Below, one piece after another: positions 1-8,340 of a stretch of DNA of 64,000 nucleotides (its first letter is position 1; every line of letters begins with the position of its first letter). Both the position numbers and the translations under genes were made by a program. The stretch comes from Pseudomonas chlororaphis (GTDB lineage: Bacteria > Pseudomonadota > Gammaproteobacteria > Pseudomonadales > Pseudomonadaceae), in contig NZ_MSCT01000020.1 in NCBI RefSeq assembly GCF_001921865.1, positions 620,001 to 684,000 of the forward strand, written 5' to 3'. The notes below the pieces were generated by a model. The model ran no database searches. It saw nothing but the letters and a program-made list of their open reading frames with translations, and had not been told where the DNA came from.

Positions 1-1007
1 ATGAAATACCGCGCCACCCGCATGCCGTGGCACCAGGCGACGACGCCGGAAACGAAGATCACCACGGTAAAGATCAGCGCCAGGGCCGTGGCCAGGCGCA
101 ACGCCAAGGCGTAGCTGGTCATCAGCGACAGGACTATCACCACGACGCTGCAGAGAATCAGCGCCAACAGCAGGCGATCGACCCAGCGACTGTGGCGGGC
201 GGTTTGCAGGAAGCTACGGGCGAACTGGCTGCCGAACAGGGCGGCCGCGCCGATGAAAAACGGAGTCGCCGCGTTGGCCCACCATGGGTTGTTCGGCCAG
301 AAGTACTCCACCGCCGCGCCGTTCACCGACAACTGGTACAGGCCGAACGAGGCGATATAGAAGATGTAATAGAGGTAGCTGGTGTCGCGCACGCTCAGGT
401 AGATGAACAAGTTGTAGACCAGCATCCCCAGCAGTACGCCATAGATCAGGCCAAGCACATACAGGCGTACCGGCTGCGCTTCCAGGTAGGCGGTGCTGGA
501 CCAGAGCGTCACCGGCGCCTGGACCGAACCCTGGCTCTGCAGGCGCAGGTACAGGGTCTTTTGCTCATAGGGCGCAAAGCTCAGGTCGAACAGGTAGTTG
601 TTCTGGCGAATCTGCCGGCTGTCGAACGGCAAGGCGTCGCCGGTGCGCTGCGCCAGCCGATAGCCACCGACTTCGTCGGGGACATAAAGATCCAGGTGAT
701 CGAGCGGCGGGTAGGCCAGTTCCAGCAGCCAGGTGTGGCGGATGGCCGGGTTGGCGGGACGGTAGCCGAGGTCGATTTTCAGCCAGAATGCCGAACGTGA
801 GTAACCGGCGTTGAGCGTGGCCTTGTCATGGGGTTTGAAACGGCTGGCCATGGCCGGTGCGCTGACATCCGCGATCGTTGCCTGAGCACCTGCGTCCTCG
901 AACACCTGCATGACCCGACCCAGGGGCAGGCTTTGGGTGAACTCGTCGAACTCGACCGCTCCAGCCAGCATCGGCAAGCTCAACAGCAACATCAGCAAAT
1001 AGCGCAT
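1..1007 (-). CDS. ladS: Hybrid sensor kinase LadS, N-terminal part (cut by window edge)
   Basis: The reverse strand reads from an ATG at 1007 to the left edge without a stop, giving about 335 residues. It begins with a signal peptide (MRYLLMLLLSLPMLAGA), continues as a periplasmic 7TMR-DISM sensory domain (to about residue 180), then a run of hydrophobic helices starting near YVLGLIYGVLLGMLVYNLF, as in the 7TM receptor module. The kinase and receiver domains would lie beyond the edge. LadS in P. aeruginosa is a calcium-responsive hybrid kinase that feeds the GacS/GacA-rsm pathway and favours biofilm over acute virulence. The identification rests on the DISM-7TM architecture and on divergence from thiD, as in P. 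aeruginosa. Another DISM-7TM kinase or diguanylate cyclase cannot be excluded without the C-terminus. Confidence 0.8.
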   Translation of the reverse strand, partial: MRYLLMLLLSLPMLAGAVEFDEFTQSLPLGRVMQVFEDAGAQATIADVSAPAMASRFKPHDKATLNAGYSRSAFWLKIDLGYRPANPAIRHTWLLELAYPPLDHLDLYVPDEVGGYRLAQRTGDALPFDSRQIRQNNYLFDLSFAPYEQKTLYLRLQSQGSVQAPVTLWSSTAYLEAQPVRLYVLGLIYGVLLGMLVYNLFIYLSVRDTSYLYYIFYIASFGLYQLSVNGAAVEYFWPNNPWWANAATPFFIGAAALFGSQFARSFLQTARHSRWVDRLLLALILCSVVVIVLSLMTSYALALRLATALALIFTVVIFVSGVVAWCHGMRVARYF

Positions 1008-1299
1008 AAAGCCCCAGCGTGGCCTATCCGGTTGTGTCAGGAAGCCCCCCATTTCCCTTTGAGCAGACGTAAAACCGGCATTACCTGTTATTGGTTTGGA
1101 TCCACTCTAGCATAGCCGTTGCCGGCCATTGAACACCACGGAAAATTTTAGTTTAAAGGCTCTAGAACGGGCGCTTCAGCGCTATCCATTGATCTAGAGC
1201 TGTTGCCTCGGTCAGCTTGTCGATACGGCGCAAAAACCGCCCCCGGCGCAGGCACGAGGAGCCGCGCAAAAAAGGTGTTTGGTGGTAAGCTCGCGCACC
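1008..1299. promoter_or_regulatory. Divergent ladS/thiD intergenic region
   Basis: This 292-base gap separates the divergent ladS and thiD genes and must hold both promoters. On the minus strand a TATGCT hexamer, read across the CTAGCATAG stretch near 1108-1115, is a possible -10 for ladS. An AT-rich patch at 1141-1160 is a possible promoter element for thiD. There is no convincing -35, riboswitch or terminator; a TPP riboswitch was looked for and not seen. Confidence 0.35.
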
Positions 1300-2097
1300 A
1301 TGAATATCTATAGCTCTCGCCCCGTTGTCCTCTGTCTCTCCGGCCACGATCCCAGTGGTGGCGCCGGCCTGCAGGCAGATATCGAAGCCCTGCTCGCCCA
1401 GGGTTGTCATGCAGCTCCTGCTGTGACCGCGCTGACCGTGCAGGATACGGTCAACGTCAGCGACTTCCGTGTGCTGGATCGCGAGTGGGTGCTGGCCCAG
1501 GCCAACGCCGTGCTCAACGATTCGACGGTCGCCGCGGTCAAGCTGGGCATGCTCGGCTCGCTGGAAATGGTCGACACCGTGGTCGAGCTGTTACAGGCGC
1601 ATCCCCATCTACCGATGGTCTGCGACCCGGTATTGCGCGCCGGCGGCGGCGGACGACTGGGCAAGGACGAAGTCGGCTACGCCATGCGCGAACGCCTGTT
1701 GCCACTGGCGACCATCGCCACCCCCAACCTTCCAGAAGCACGAATTCTCGCCGAACTGCCCGAAGGCAGCGCCGACCAGTGCGCGGAAAAACTCCTGCCA
1801 TTCGTCAAACACCTGCTGATCACCGGCGGCCATGGCGATGAACATGAAGTGCATAACCGCCTGTACAGCCGCGACGGCAGCCGCCACACCTATACCTGCC
1901 AGCGTCTGCCAGGCAGCTACCACGGCTCCGGCTGCACCCTGGCCAGCGCCCTGGCCGGCCGCCTGGCCCAGGGCGAAAACCTGGCCAGTGCCGTGAAGTC
2001 GGCCCTCGATTACACCTGGCGCACCCTGCGCGACGCCGAGCAACTGGGCCAAGGCCAGTTCGTCCCGCGTCGCTTGCCGCTGGACTTCTGCTCGTAA
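1300..2097 (+). CDS. thiD: Hydroxymethylpyrimidine kinase / phosphomethylpyrimidine kinase
   Basis: ThiD phosphorylates 4-amino-5-hydroxymethyl-2-methylpyrimidine twice to give HMP-PP, the pyrimidine half of thiamine. The 265-residue product has the ribokinase-like fold signature near the start (CLSGHDPSGGAGLQAD) and the anion-hole/catalytic motif GSYHGSGCTLASALAG near residue 210, where the aspartate-equivalent base region of the family lies. The ATG at 1300 was preferred over an upstream in-frame TTG at 1279 because homologues begin MNIYSSRPVVLCLSG. It is followed after 17 bases by thiE, so the two are probably co-transcribed. Confidence 0.95.
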   Translation: MNIYSSRPVVLCLSGHDPSGGAGLQADIEALLAQGCHAAPAVTALTVQDTVNVSDFRVLDREWVLAQANAVLNDSTVAAVKLGMLGSLEMVDTVVELLQAHPHLPMVCDPVLRAGGGGRLGKDEVGYAMRERLLPLATIATPNLPEARILAELPEGSADQCAEKLLPFVKHLLITGGHGDEHEVHNRLYSRDGSRHTYTCQRLPGSYHGSGCTLASALAGRLAQGENLASAVKSALDYTWRTLRDAEQLGQGQFVPRRLPLDFCS

Positions 2098-2114
2098 GCC
2101 ATGAGGCGCGCTCG

Positions 2115-2732
2115 ATGAAATTACGTGGCCTGTATGCCATCACCGACAGCCAGCTGTTGGCCGGCAAATTCCTGCAATACGTGGAAGCGGCGCTCGACGG
2201 TGGCGTGACCCTCCTGCAATACCGCGACAAGAGCGGCGACGAAGCTCGCCGCCTGCGCGAAGCCGAAGCCCTCCAAAGCCTGTGCGAACGCTACAAGACC
2301 CAGCTGATTATCAATGACGACGCCGAACTCGCCGCGCGCATCGGCGTCGGCGTGCACCTGGGCCAGACCGACGGGCCGCTGACCCCGGCCCGCGCCCTGC
2401 TCGGGCGCCAGGCGATCATCGGTTCGACCTGCCACGCCCAGCTTGAGCTTGCCGAACAGGCCGCCAAGGAGGGCGCCAGCTATGTCGCCTTCGGTCGCTT
2501 CTTCAACTCCAACACCAAGCCCGGCGCACCGGCCGCCAGCCTCGAACTGCTCGACCGGGCCCGCGCCAGCCTGCACCTGCCGATCTGCGCGATCGGCGGC
2601 ATCACCCTGGAAAACGCCGCGCCGCTGGTGGCCCATGGCGCCGACCTGCTGGCGGTGATCCATGGCCTGTTCGGCGCCGACAGCGCCCAGGAAGTGACCC
2701 GCCGCGCCCGTGCCTTCAACGCCCTCTTCTAA
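2115..2732 (+). CDS. thiE: Thiamine-phosphate synthase
   Basis: ThiE joins HMP-PP (made by ThiD just upstream) to the thiazole phosphate to give thiamine phosphate. The 205-residue protein is a TIM barrel with the expected landmarks: LYAITD at the N-terminus, the phosphate-binding LLQYRDK around residue 33, the INDD metal site near residue 66, and CAIGGIT near residue 162. The segment FGRFFNSNTKPGA replaces the more usual FGPVFPTxTK. The gene starts 17 bases after thiD and ends 24 bases before hemL, consistent with a thiD-thiE-hemL transcript. Confidence 0.95.
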   Translation: MKLRGLYAITDSQLLAGKFLQYVEAALDGGVTLLQYRDKSGDEARRLREAEALQSLCERYKTQLIINDDAELAARIGVGVHLGQTDGPLTPARALLGRQAIIGSTCHAQLELAEQAAKEGASYVAFGRFFNSNTKPGAPAASLELLDRARASLHLPICAIGGITLENAAPLVAHGADLLAVIHGLFGADSAQEVTRRARAFNALF

Positions 2733-2756
2733 CTGCTGATTTCCGAGAGTCCGATC

Positions 2757-4040
2757 ATGTCTCGTTCCGAAACCCTGTTTGCCAATGCCCAGAAACACAT
2801 CCCCGGCGGCGTGAACTCGCCCGTCCGAGCATTCAAGAGCGTGGGCGGCACGCCACTGTTCTTCAAGCATGCCGAGGGCGCCTACGTCACCGACGAAGAC
2901 GACAAGCGCTATGTGGACTATGTCGGCTCCTGGGGCCCGATGATCCTTGGCCACAGCCACCCGGACGTGCTGGACGCGGTCCGCAAGCAGTTGGAGCACG
3001 GCCTGTCCTACGGCGCCCCGACCGCCATGGAAACCGAAATGGCCGACCTGGTCTGCGCCATCGTGCCGTCCATGGAAATGGTGCGCATGGTCAGCTCCGG
3101 TACCGAGGCGACGATGAGCGCGATTCGCCTGGCCCGCGGCTTTACTGGCCGCGACAGCATCATCAAGTTCGAAGGCTGCTACCACGGCCACTCCGACAGC
3201 CTGCTGGTCAAGGCCGGCTCCGGCGCCCTGACCCAGGGCGTCCCCAGCTCGGCGGGCGTGCCGGCGGCCTTCGCCAAACACACCCTGACCCTGCCGTTCA
3301 ACGACATCGACGCGGTCGAGCAGATGCTCAGCGAAGTCGGCCAGGAAGTGGCCTGCATCATCGTCGAGCCCGTGGCCGGCAACATGAACTGCGTCCCGCC
3401 TGCCCCGGGCTTCCTCGAAGGCTTGCGCAGCCTCTGCGACAAACACGGCGTGGTGCTGATCTTCGACGAAGTCATGACCGGTTTCCGCGTCGCCCTCGGC
3501 GGTGCCCAGGCGCACTACGGCGTGACTCCGGACCTCTCCACCTTCGGCAAGATCATTGGCGGCGGCATGCCGGTGGGCTGCTTCGGCGGCAAGCGCAAGA
3601 TCATGGAATGCATCGCACCGCTGGGTCCGGTCTACCAGGCCGGCACACTGTCGGGCAACCCGCTGGCCATGGCCGCCGGCCTGACCACCCTGCGCCTGAT
3701 CAGCCGCCCGGGCTTCCACGCCGAGCTGAGCGACTACACCAGCCGCCTGCTCGACGGCCTGCAGCAACGCGCCGATGCCGCCGGCATCCCGTTCGTGACC
3801 ACCCAGACGGGCGGCATGTTCGGCCTGTACTTCAGCGGCGCTGACGATATCGTCACCTTCGACGACGTGATGGCCAGCGACGCCAACCTGTTCAAGCGCT
3901 TCTTCCACCTGATGCTCGAAGGCGGCGTCTACCTGGCCCCGAGCGCGTTCGAAGCCGGCTTCACCTCGATCGCCCATGGCGATGCTGAGCTGAAGCTGAC
4001 CCTGGACGCGGCCGAGCGCGCGTTCGCCGCCCTGAAGTAA
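2757..4040 (+). CDS. hemL: Glutamate-1-semialdehyde 2,1-aminomutase
   Basis: HemL converts glutamate-1-semialdehyde to 5-aminolevulinate in the C5 pathway to haem, with pyridoxal phosphate. The 427-residue sequence has the family start (HIPGGVNSPVRAFKSVGG), the class-III aminotransferase block LIFDEVMTGFRV with the PLP-contacting Asp, and the Schiff-base lysine in STFGKIIGGGMPVG. The length matches the family. An intrinsic terminator lies directly downstream, so this is the last gene of the thiD-thiE-hemL unit. Confidence 0.97.
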   Translation: MSRSETLFANAQKHIPGGVNSPVRAFKSVGGTPLFFKHAEGAYVTDEDDKRYVDYVGSWGPMILGHSHPDVLDAVRKQLEHGLSYGAPTAMETEMADLVCAIVPSMEMVRMVSSGTEATMSAIRLARGFTGRDSIIKFEGCYHGHSDSLLVKAGSGALTQGVPSSAGVPAAFAKHTLTLPFNDIDAVEQMLSEVGQEVACIIVEPVAGNMNCVPPAPGFLEGLRSLCDKHGVVLIFDEVMTGFRVALGGAQAHYGVTPDLSTFGKIIGGGMPVGCFGGKRKIMECIAPLGPVYQAGTLSGNPLAMAAGLTTLRLISRPGFHAELSDYTSRLLDGLQQRADAAGIPFVTTQTGGMFGLYFSGADDIVTFDDVMASDANLFKRFFHLMLEGGVYLAPSAFEAGFTSIAHGDAELKLTLDAAERAFAALK

Positions 4041-4051
4041 CCCTGCGGGCA

Positions 4052-4083
4052 AACCGGCGCCGCGCTTGCTGGCGCCGGTTTTA
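4052..4083 (+). terminator. Intrinsic terminator after hemL
   Basis: A near-perfect inverted repeat (AACCGGCGCC and GGCGCCGGTT) with a short loop is followed by TTTTA. It lies 12 bases past the hemL stop. Confidence 0.8.
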
Positions 4084-4166
4084 CGCTGCACTTGCGCCCC
4101 GACTCGCCAAACACCCCCGAAAGCGGCGGATATCGCGCCCGCGCAGCAGAAAAACGAGTAAAGACT

Positions 4167-4196
4167 TTGTAAGGTTGGCCCTGCTTATTTCATAAT
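4167..4196 (+). promoter_or_regulatory. Putative sigma-70 promoter of the Sel1-repeat gene
   Basis: TTGTAA at 4167-4172 and CATAAT at 4191-4196 are separated by 18 bases and lie about 60 bases before the start codon at 4255. They are read by eye only. Confidence 0.45.
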
Positions 4197-4254
4197 GCGC
4201 GCTTATTGGATCCCTCGATGGGTCCGCGCGCCCTTCAGAGGTAAGTCGATTCCC

Positions 4255-4809
4255 ATGAACCGCACCGGCCGCGCCCTTGCACTGGGCTGCCTGTTGCTCC
4301 TTCAGCCCCTGCTCGCGCATGCACAAGCAGGTGGCAACTCGTTGTTGATCCCAGCAATGGGTCGCTGCACCCTCAATACTCAGCCACAAGATCTGTCCGA
4401 GGCCCTGGCAGCCTGCCAGAAGGCGTCTGATGAAGGGGATGCGCAAGCGCAATACGAGTTGGGCGAGTTCTACTACGACGGTAAAAATACCCCGCGCGAC
4501 CTCAACCAGGCCCTGAGCTACTTTGAAAAGGCCTCCCTGCAGGGGCATGCCCAGGCGCAATTCAAGCTCGGCACCATGTTCTTCCACGGCGAAGGCGTAC
4601 CGGCCAACAACGTCCAGGCCTATATCGTGTTGAAGATGGCGGCGGTCAACGGCGCCGAAGACGCCCTGGACACGGCCGACGAAGTGGCCGAGCACATGCA
4701 ACGCGATGAGCTGGAAGTCGCCACCCAGGTGCTGGGGCAGATCTTCCGCAAGTACCTGATGGAGTTGCAGAGCGCCGACGGGCGTTCGCCCTTCTCGCCC
4801 CTGCCTTGA
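4255..4809 (+). CDS. Exported Sel1-repeat (TPR-like) protein
   Basis: This 184-residue protein has a signal peptide (MNRTGRALALGCLLLLQPLLAHA) and two to three Sel1-like repeats, recognisable by ALSYFEKASLQGHAQAQFKL and the preceding DAQAQYELGEFYYDG. Sel1 repeats are helical hairpins that bind proteins, and many such proteins are periplasmic adaptors. The start at 4255 was chosen because it yields a clean signal peptide and is preceded by GAGGTAAG; an upstream in-frame ATG at 4195 overlaps the -10. It stands as a single gene with its own promoter. The equivalent position in P. aeruginosa (PA3978) is also a hypothetical protein. The specific function is unknown. Confidence 0.85.
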   Translation: MNRTGRALALGCLLLLQPLLAHAQAGGNSLLIPAMGRCTLNTQPQDLSEALAACQKASDEGDAQAQYELGEFYYDGKNTPRDLNQALSYFEKASLQGHAQAQFKLGTMFFHGEGVPANNVQAYIVLKMAAVNGAEDALDTADEVAEHMQRDELEVATQVLGQIFRKYLMELQSADGRSPFSPLP

Positions 4810-4819
4810 AAACGCCGCC

Positions 4820-4846
4820 TGCGGGAGCGAGCTTGCTCGCGATAAA
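4820..4846. repeat. REP element, single copy
   Basis: A GCGGGAGCGAGCTTGCTCGC core with internal dyad symmetry matches the other GCGAGC-N2-GCTCGC repeats in this window. It lies between the convergent ends of the Sel1 and DUF1820 genes. Confidence 0.75.
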
Positions 4847-4860
4847 GCGCTGTCTAGCCC

Positions 4861-5187
4861 TTACTTCTCGGGCATCGGCATCGGAAACGGCATGACATTG
4901 CCTGCGCCCCGCGCCTCGCTGATCTTCGGCGTGCCCAGGCGCTCGACTTCATCGATACGCACGATCGAATGCATCGGCACAAAACTGCGCACCACACCCT
5001 CGAACTGTGCCTTGAGCTTCTCTTCGCTCGGATCGACGACCATTTGCGTGCGCTCGCCGAAGACGAACTCCTCCACCTCCAGGAAGCCCCACAGATCGCT
5101 TTGATAGATCTGTTTGGCGTACATTTCGAACACCTGTCCCTGGTTGAGGAAAATCACCTTGTAGATCGGGGCTTCACGTTTGGTCAT
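4861..5187 (-). CDS. DUF1820 family protein
   Basis: This 108-residue soluble protein opens MTKREAPIYKVIFLNQGQVFEMYAK and contains YQSDLWGFLEVEEFVFG, which I recognise as the DUF1820 family, conserved next to miaB in pseudomonads. The function is unknown. The ATG at 5187 matches the family start, although the bases just before it are pyrimidine-rich with no Shine-Dalgarno. An in-frame ATG 18 bases upstream has none either, so initiation may be weak or leaderless-like. It diverges from miaB across 134 bases. The C-terminal tail is rich in Pro and Met (NVMPFPMPMPEK). Confidence 0.85.
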   Translation of the reverse strand: MTKREAPIYKVIFLNQGQVFEMYAKQIYQSDLWGFLEVEEFVFGERTQMVVDPSEEKLKAQFEGVVRSFVPMHSIVRIDEVERLGTPKISEARGAGNVMPFPMPMPEK

Positions 5188-5229
5188 GGGAGGCGGGGAA
5201 CACATCGGGGGATAAAAAAGAGGGCGCGA

Positions 5230-5288
5230 ACTATAGCATAGCCGCCGGACGCACAGCGGTAGGAACCACGCCCCATGTTCCCTATAAT
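5230..5288. promoter_or_regulatory. Divergent promoters for miaB and the DUF1820 gene
   Basis: On the plus strand TATAAT at 5283-5288 is a consensus -10, 33 bases before the miaB ATG; its -35 is poor. On the minus strand TATAGT around 5230-5235 (within TATGCTATAGT) is a good -10 for the DUF1820 gene. Confidence 0.5.
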
Positions 5289-5321
5289 GCGCGGTTCTTT
5301 GAATCACGTGATGACCCTTCC

Positions 5322-6650
5322 ATGGCCAAGAAGCTTTATATAGAAACCCACGGTTGCCAGATGAACGAGTACGACAGCTCGCGCATGGTCGACCTGCTGG
5401 GTGAACACCAGGCCCTGGAAGTCACTGCCCGCGCCGAAGACGCGGACGTCATCCTGCTCAACACCTGCTCGATCCGCGAGCGGGCCCAGGACCGGGTGTA
5501 TTCCCAGCTGGGTCGCTGGCGCGAGCTGAAGCTGGCCAACCCGGAAATGGTCATTGCCGTCGGCGGTTGCGTGGCCAGTCAGGAAGGCGCGGCCATCCGC
5601 GACCGCGCGCCCTACGTCGACGTGGTCTTCGGCCCGCAGACCCTGCACCGCCTGCCGGAAATGATCGATGCCGCCCGCGTCAGCAAGCTGCCGCAGGTCG
5701 ACGTCTCGTTCCCGGAAATCGAAAAGTTCGACCACCTGCCGGAGCCGCGCATCGACGGCCCGAGCGCCTATGTCTCGGTCATGGAAGGTTGCAGCAAGTA
5801 CTGCACCTTCTGCGTGGTGCCTTATACCCGTGGCGAGGAAGTCAGCCGACCGTTCGACGACGTAATCTCCGAGATCATCCACCTGGCGGAAAACGGCGTG
5901 CGCGAAGTCACCCTGCTGGGGCAGAACGTCAACGGTTATCGTGGCCAGACCCACGACGGACGCCTGGCCGACCTCGCCGAACTGATCCGCGTGGTAGCGG
6001 CGGTCGAGGGTATCGAGCGTATTCGCTACACCACCTCCCATCCGCTGGAATTTTCCGACAGCCTGATCCAGGCCCACGCCGAAGTGCCGGAACTGGTGAA
6101 ACACTTGCACTTGCCGGTGCAATCGGGCTCAGACCGGATCCTGGCGGCCATGAAGCGCAACCACACGGCGCTGGAGTACAAGTCCAAGCTGCGCAAACTG
6201 CGGGCGGCCGTACCGGGCATCTGCATCAGCTCGGACTTCATCGTCGGCTTCCCCGGCGAGACCGAAAAAGACTTCGAGCAGACCATGAAGCTGATCGCGG
6301 ACGTCGGTTTCGACTTCTCCTACTCCTTCGTCTACAGCCAGCGCCCGGGCACCCCGGCGGCGGACCTGACGGACGACACCCCGGAAGAGTTGAAAAAGGA
6401 GCGCCTGAACGCGCTGCAACACCGGCTGAACCAGCAAGGATTCGAAATCAGCCGACAAATGGTCGGTTCGATCCAGCGCATCCTGGTGACCGACTACTCG
6501 AAAAAGGACCCCGGCGAATTACAGGGGCGGACCGAGAACAACCGTATCGTCAACTTCCGCTGTGACAATCCGACCCTGATCGGCCAGTTCGCCGACGTGC
6601 ATATCGACGCCGCCCAGCCTCACTCGCTACGCGGCTCGCTGCTGCAATGA
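5322..6650 (+). CDS. miaB: tRNA-2-methylthio-N6-isopentenyladenosine-37 synthase
   Basis: MiaB is a radical-SAM enzyme that adds a methylthio group to i6A37 in tRNAs reading UNN codons. The 442-residue product shows the three N-terminal UPF0004 cysteines (Cys12, Cys49, Cys83) for the auxiliary cluster, the radical-SAM triad Cys157, Cys161 and Cys164 in GCSKYCTFC, and a C-terminal TRAM domain from about residue 375. The length is normal. A TATAAT box lies just upstream. phoH follows after a 178-base gap that I find otherwise featureless. Confidence 0.97.
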   Translation: MAKKLYIETHGCQMNEYDSSRMVDLLGEHQALEVTARAEDADVILLNTCSIRERAQDRVYSQLGRWRELKLANPEMVIAVGGCVASQEGAAIRDRAPYVDVVFGPQTLHRLPEMIDAARVSKLPQVDVSFPEIEKFDHLPEPRIDGPSAYVSVMEGCSKYCTFCVVPYTRGEEVSRPFDDVISEIIHLAENGVREVTLLGQNVNGYRGQTHDGRLADLAELIRVVAAVEGIERIRYTTSHPLEFSDSLIQAHAEVPELVKHLHLPVQSGSDRILAAMKRNHTALEYKSKLRKLRAAVPGICISSDFIVGFPGETEKDFEQTMKLIADVGFDFSYSFVYSQRPGTPAADLTDDTPEELKKERLNALQHRLNQQGFEISRQMVGSIQRILVTDYSKKDPGELQGRTENNRIVNFRCDNPTLIGQFADVHIDAAQPHSLRGSLLQ

Positions 6651-6828
6651 ACGGCCGCCGACACTGACTTGCCAGCGCAGGCGGCCTCGCACCCGCCAGC
6701 GTCGGCAGGCCGGTCATCACGGAAAATGCGCTGAAAGACATTGCTTCGCATAAGAGCTTTCGCACCCAGGCCACTGGCGTTATCCTTGAATTCATCCTAA
6801 TTGCCGTTGGGCGGCTAAAAAAACGACC

Positions 6829-7848
6829 TTGAACGCACCCATAGAACCCCATCGCTTCATCCTCGAGCCCTTCGAGGCTCGCCGCTTCGCCAATCTGTGC
6901 GGGCAATTCGACGAGCACCTGCGCTTGATCGAACAGCGCCTGACCATCGAGATCCGCAATCGCGGCAATCAGTTCGAGCTGATCGGCGAACCCAAGCACA
7001 CCACCTCCGCGGAAAACCTCCTGCGCCGCCTGTACCGGGAAACCAAAGGTACCGAACTGTCGCCGGACATGGTGCACCTGTTCCTCCAGGAGTCGGCCGT
7101 CGAGGAACTGGGCAACCACCCTGTCGCCGAAGCCGCCGTCGCCCTGCGCACCAAAAAAGGCATGATTCGCCCGCGCGGCTTGAATCAGCAGCGCTACGTC
7201 AAGGAAATCCTCGGCAACGACATCAACTTCGGCATCGGCCCGGCCGGTACCGGCAAGACCTATCTCGCGGTGGCCTGTGCGGTAGACGCGCTGGAACGCG
7301 AGCAAGTGCGGCGCATCCTGCTGGTACGTCCGGCGGTCGAGGCCGGCGAAAAGCTCGGCTTCCTGCCAGGCGACCTGGCCCAGAAGATCGACCCCTACCT
7401 GCGCCCGCTGTACGACGCCCTGTATGAAATGCTCGGTTTCGAATACGTCGCCAAGCTGATCGAGCGTCAGGTCATCGAGATCGCCCCGCTGGCGTATATG
7501 CGCGGTCGCACGCTGAACAACAGCTTCATCATCCTCGACGAAAGCCAGAACACCACTGTCGAGCAGATGAAGATGTTCCTGACCCGCATCGGCTTCGGCT
7601 CCACGGCGGTGATCACCGGCGACATCACTCAGGTCGACCTGCCCAAAGGCACCAAGTCCGGCCTGGCCCAAGTGATCAATGTGCTCAAGGACGTCCCGGG
7701 CATCAGTTTCACCCACTTCATGCCCAAGGACGTGGTGCGCCATCCGCTGGTGCAACGCATCGTCGAAGCCTACGAGCGTTTCGAGCAGCACGCGACCGAC
7801 ACGTCCGCCCAGTCCTCCGCGGAAAAGGGCAATCGCCACGATGCTTGA
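6829..7848 (+). CDS. ybeZ: PhoH-like ATPase (YbeZ)
   Basis: This 339-residue P-loop ATPase has Walker A GIGPAGTGKT at residues 135-144 and Walker B IILDESQN near 234-241, the PhoH signature. In bacteria YbeZ works with YbeY in RNA and ribosome quality control, and in this window ybeY overlaps its 3' end by 8 bases, so the two are probably translationally coupled. The start is TTG at 6829 (leader AAAAAAACGACC, poor Shine-Dalgarno); the protein from this point begins MNAPIEPHRFILEPFE, which matches what I recall of homologues. No upstream ATG fits. Confidence 0.93.
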   Translation: MNAPIEPHRFILEPFEARRFANLCGQFDEHLRLIEQRLTIEIRNRGNQFELIGEPKHTTSAENLLRRLYRETKGTELSPDMVHLFLQESAVEELGNHPVAEAAVALRTKKGMIRPRGLNQQRYVKEILGNDINFGIGPAGTGKTYLAVACAVDALEREQVRRILLVRPAVEAGEKLGFLPGDLAQKIDPYLRPLYDALYEMLGFEYVAKLIERQVIEIAPLAYMRGRTLNNSFIILDESQNTTVEQMKMFLTRIGFGSTAVITGDITQVDLPKGTKSGLAQVINVLKDVPGISFTHFMPKDVVRHPLVQRIVEAYERFEQHATDTSAQSSAEKGNRHDA

Positions 7849-8335
7849 GCTTGATCTGCAACTGGCAAGCGACAAGCCTGCTCCCAGCGAAGCCCTGTTC
7901 CGCCAATGGTGTGAGCTGGCCCTGCGCCAGCGCACGGCCGATTCGGAGCTGACCATCCGCCTGGTGGACGAACCCGAAGGCCGCGAGCTGAATCACACCT
8001 GGCGGCATAAAGACTACGCCACCAACGTCCTGTCGTTCCCCGCCGACGTGCCCGACGACCTGCTGGACATTCCCTTGCTCGGCGACCTGGTGATCTGTGT
8101 CGAAGTGGTCGAGCGCGAAGCCGCCGAACAAGGCAAGGACCTCCAGGCCCACTGGGCCCATCTGGTGATTCACGGCTGCTTGCATCTACTGGGTTACGAC
8201 CATATAGATGACGACGAAGCCGAAGAAATGGAAGCACTGGAACGAACGTTGCTTGCAGAACTGGGTCATCCCGACCCTTATGCGGACGACGAAAACGAAG
8301 AACATCCATCTGTAACAACCAAGGATTTAGAGTAA
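7841..8335 (+). CDS. ybeY: Endoribonuclease YbeY
   Basis: YbeY is a zinc-dependent single-strand endoribonuclease needed for 16S rRNA 3' maturation and 70S quality control. The 164-residue product has the conserved H-X3-H-X5-H zinc motif in HGCLHLLGYDH, plus the NVLSFP motif upstream. The true start is ATG 7841, inside the last codons of ybeZ; a longer in-frame reading upstream is only overlap with ybeZ. An acidic C-terminal tail (YADDENEEHPS) follows the catalytic core. corC begins 5 bases after the stop. Confidence 0.96.
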   Translation: MLELDLQLASDKPAPSEALFRQWCELALRQRTADSELTIRLVDEPEGRELNHTWRHKDYATNVLSFPADVPDDLLDIPLLGDLVICVEVVEREAAEQGKDLQAHWAHLVIHGCLHLLGYDHIDDDEAEEMEALERTLLAELGHPDPYADDENEEHPSVTTKDLE

Positions 8336-8340
8336 TCGCT

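Noticed and set aside
1008..1299. TPP riboswitch before thiD
   Set aside because: The conserved THI-box CTGAGA and ACCTGATC-like segments were not found in suitable order.
2121..4091. 656-codon open frame antisense to thiE and hemL
   Set aside because: High GC opens frames opposite to real genes. It is rich in Gly, Ala, Arg, Gln and His without domains, and thiE and hemL on the other strand are certain.
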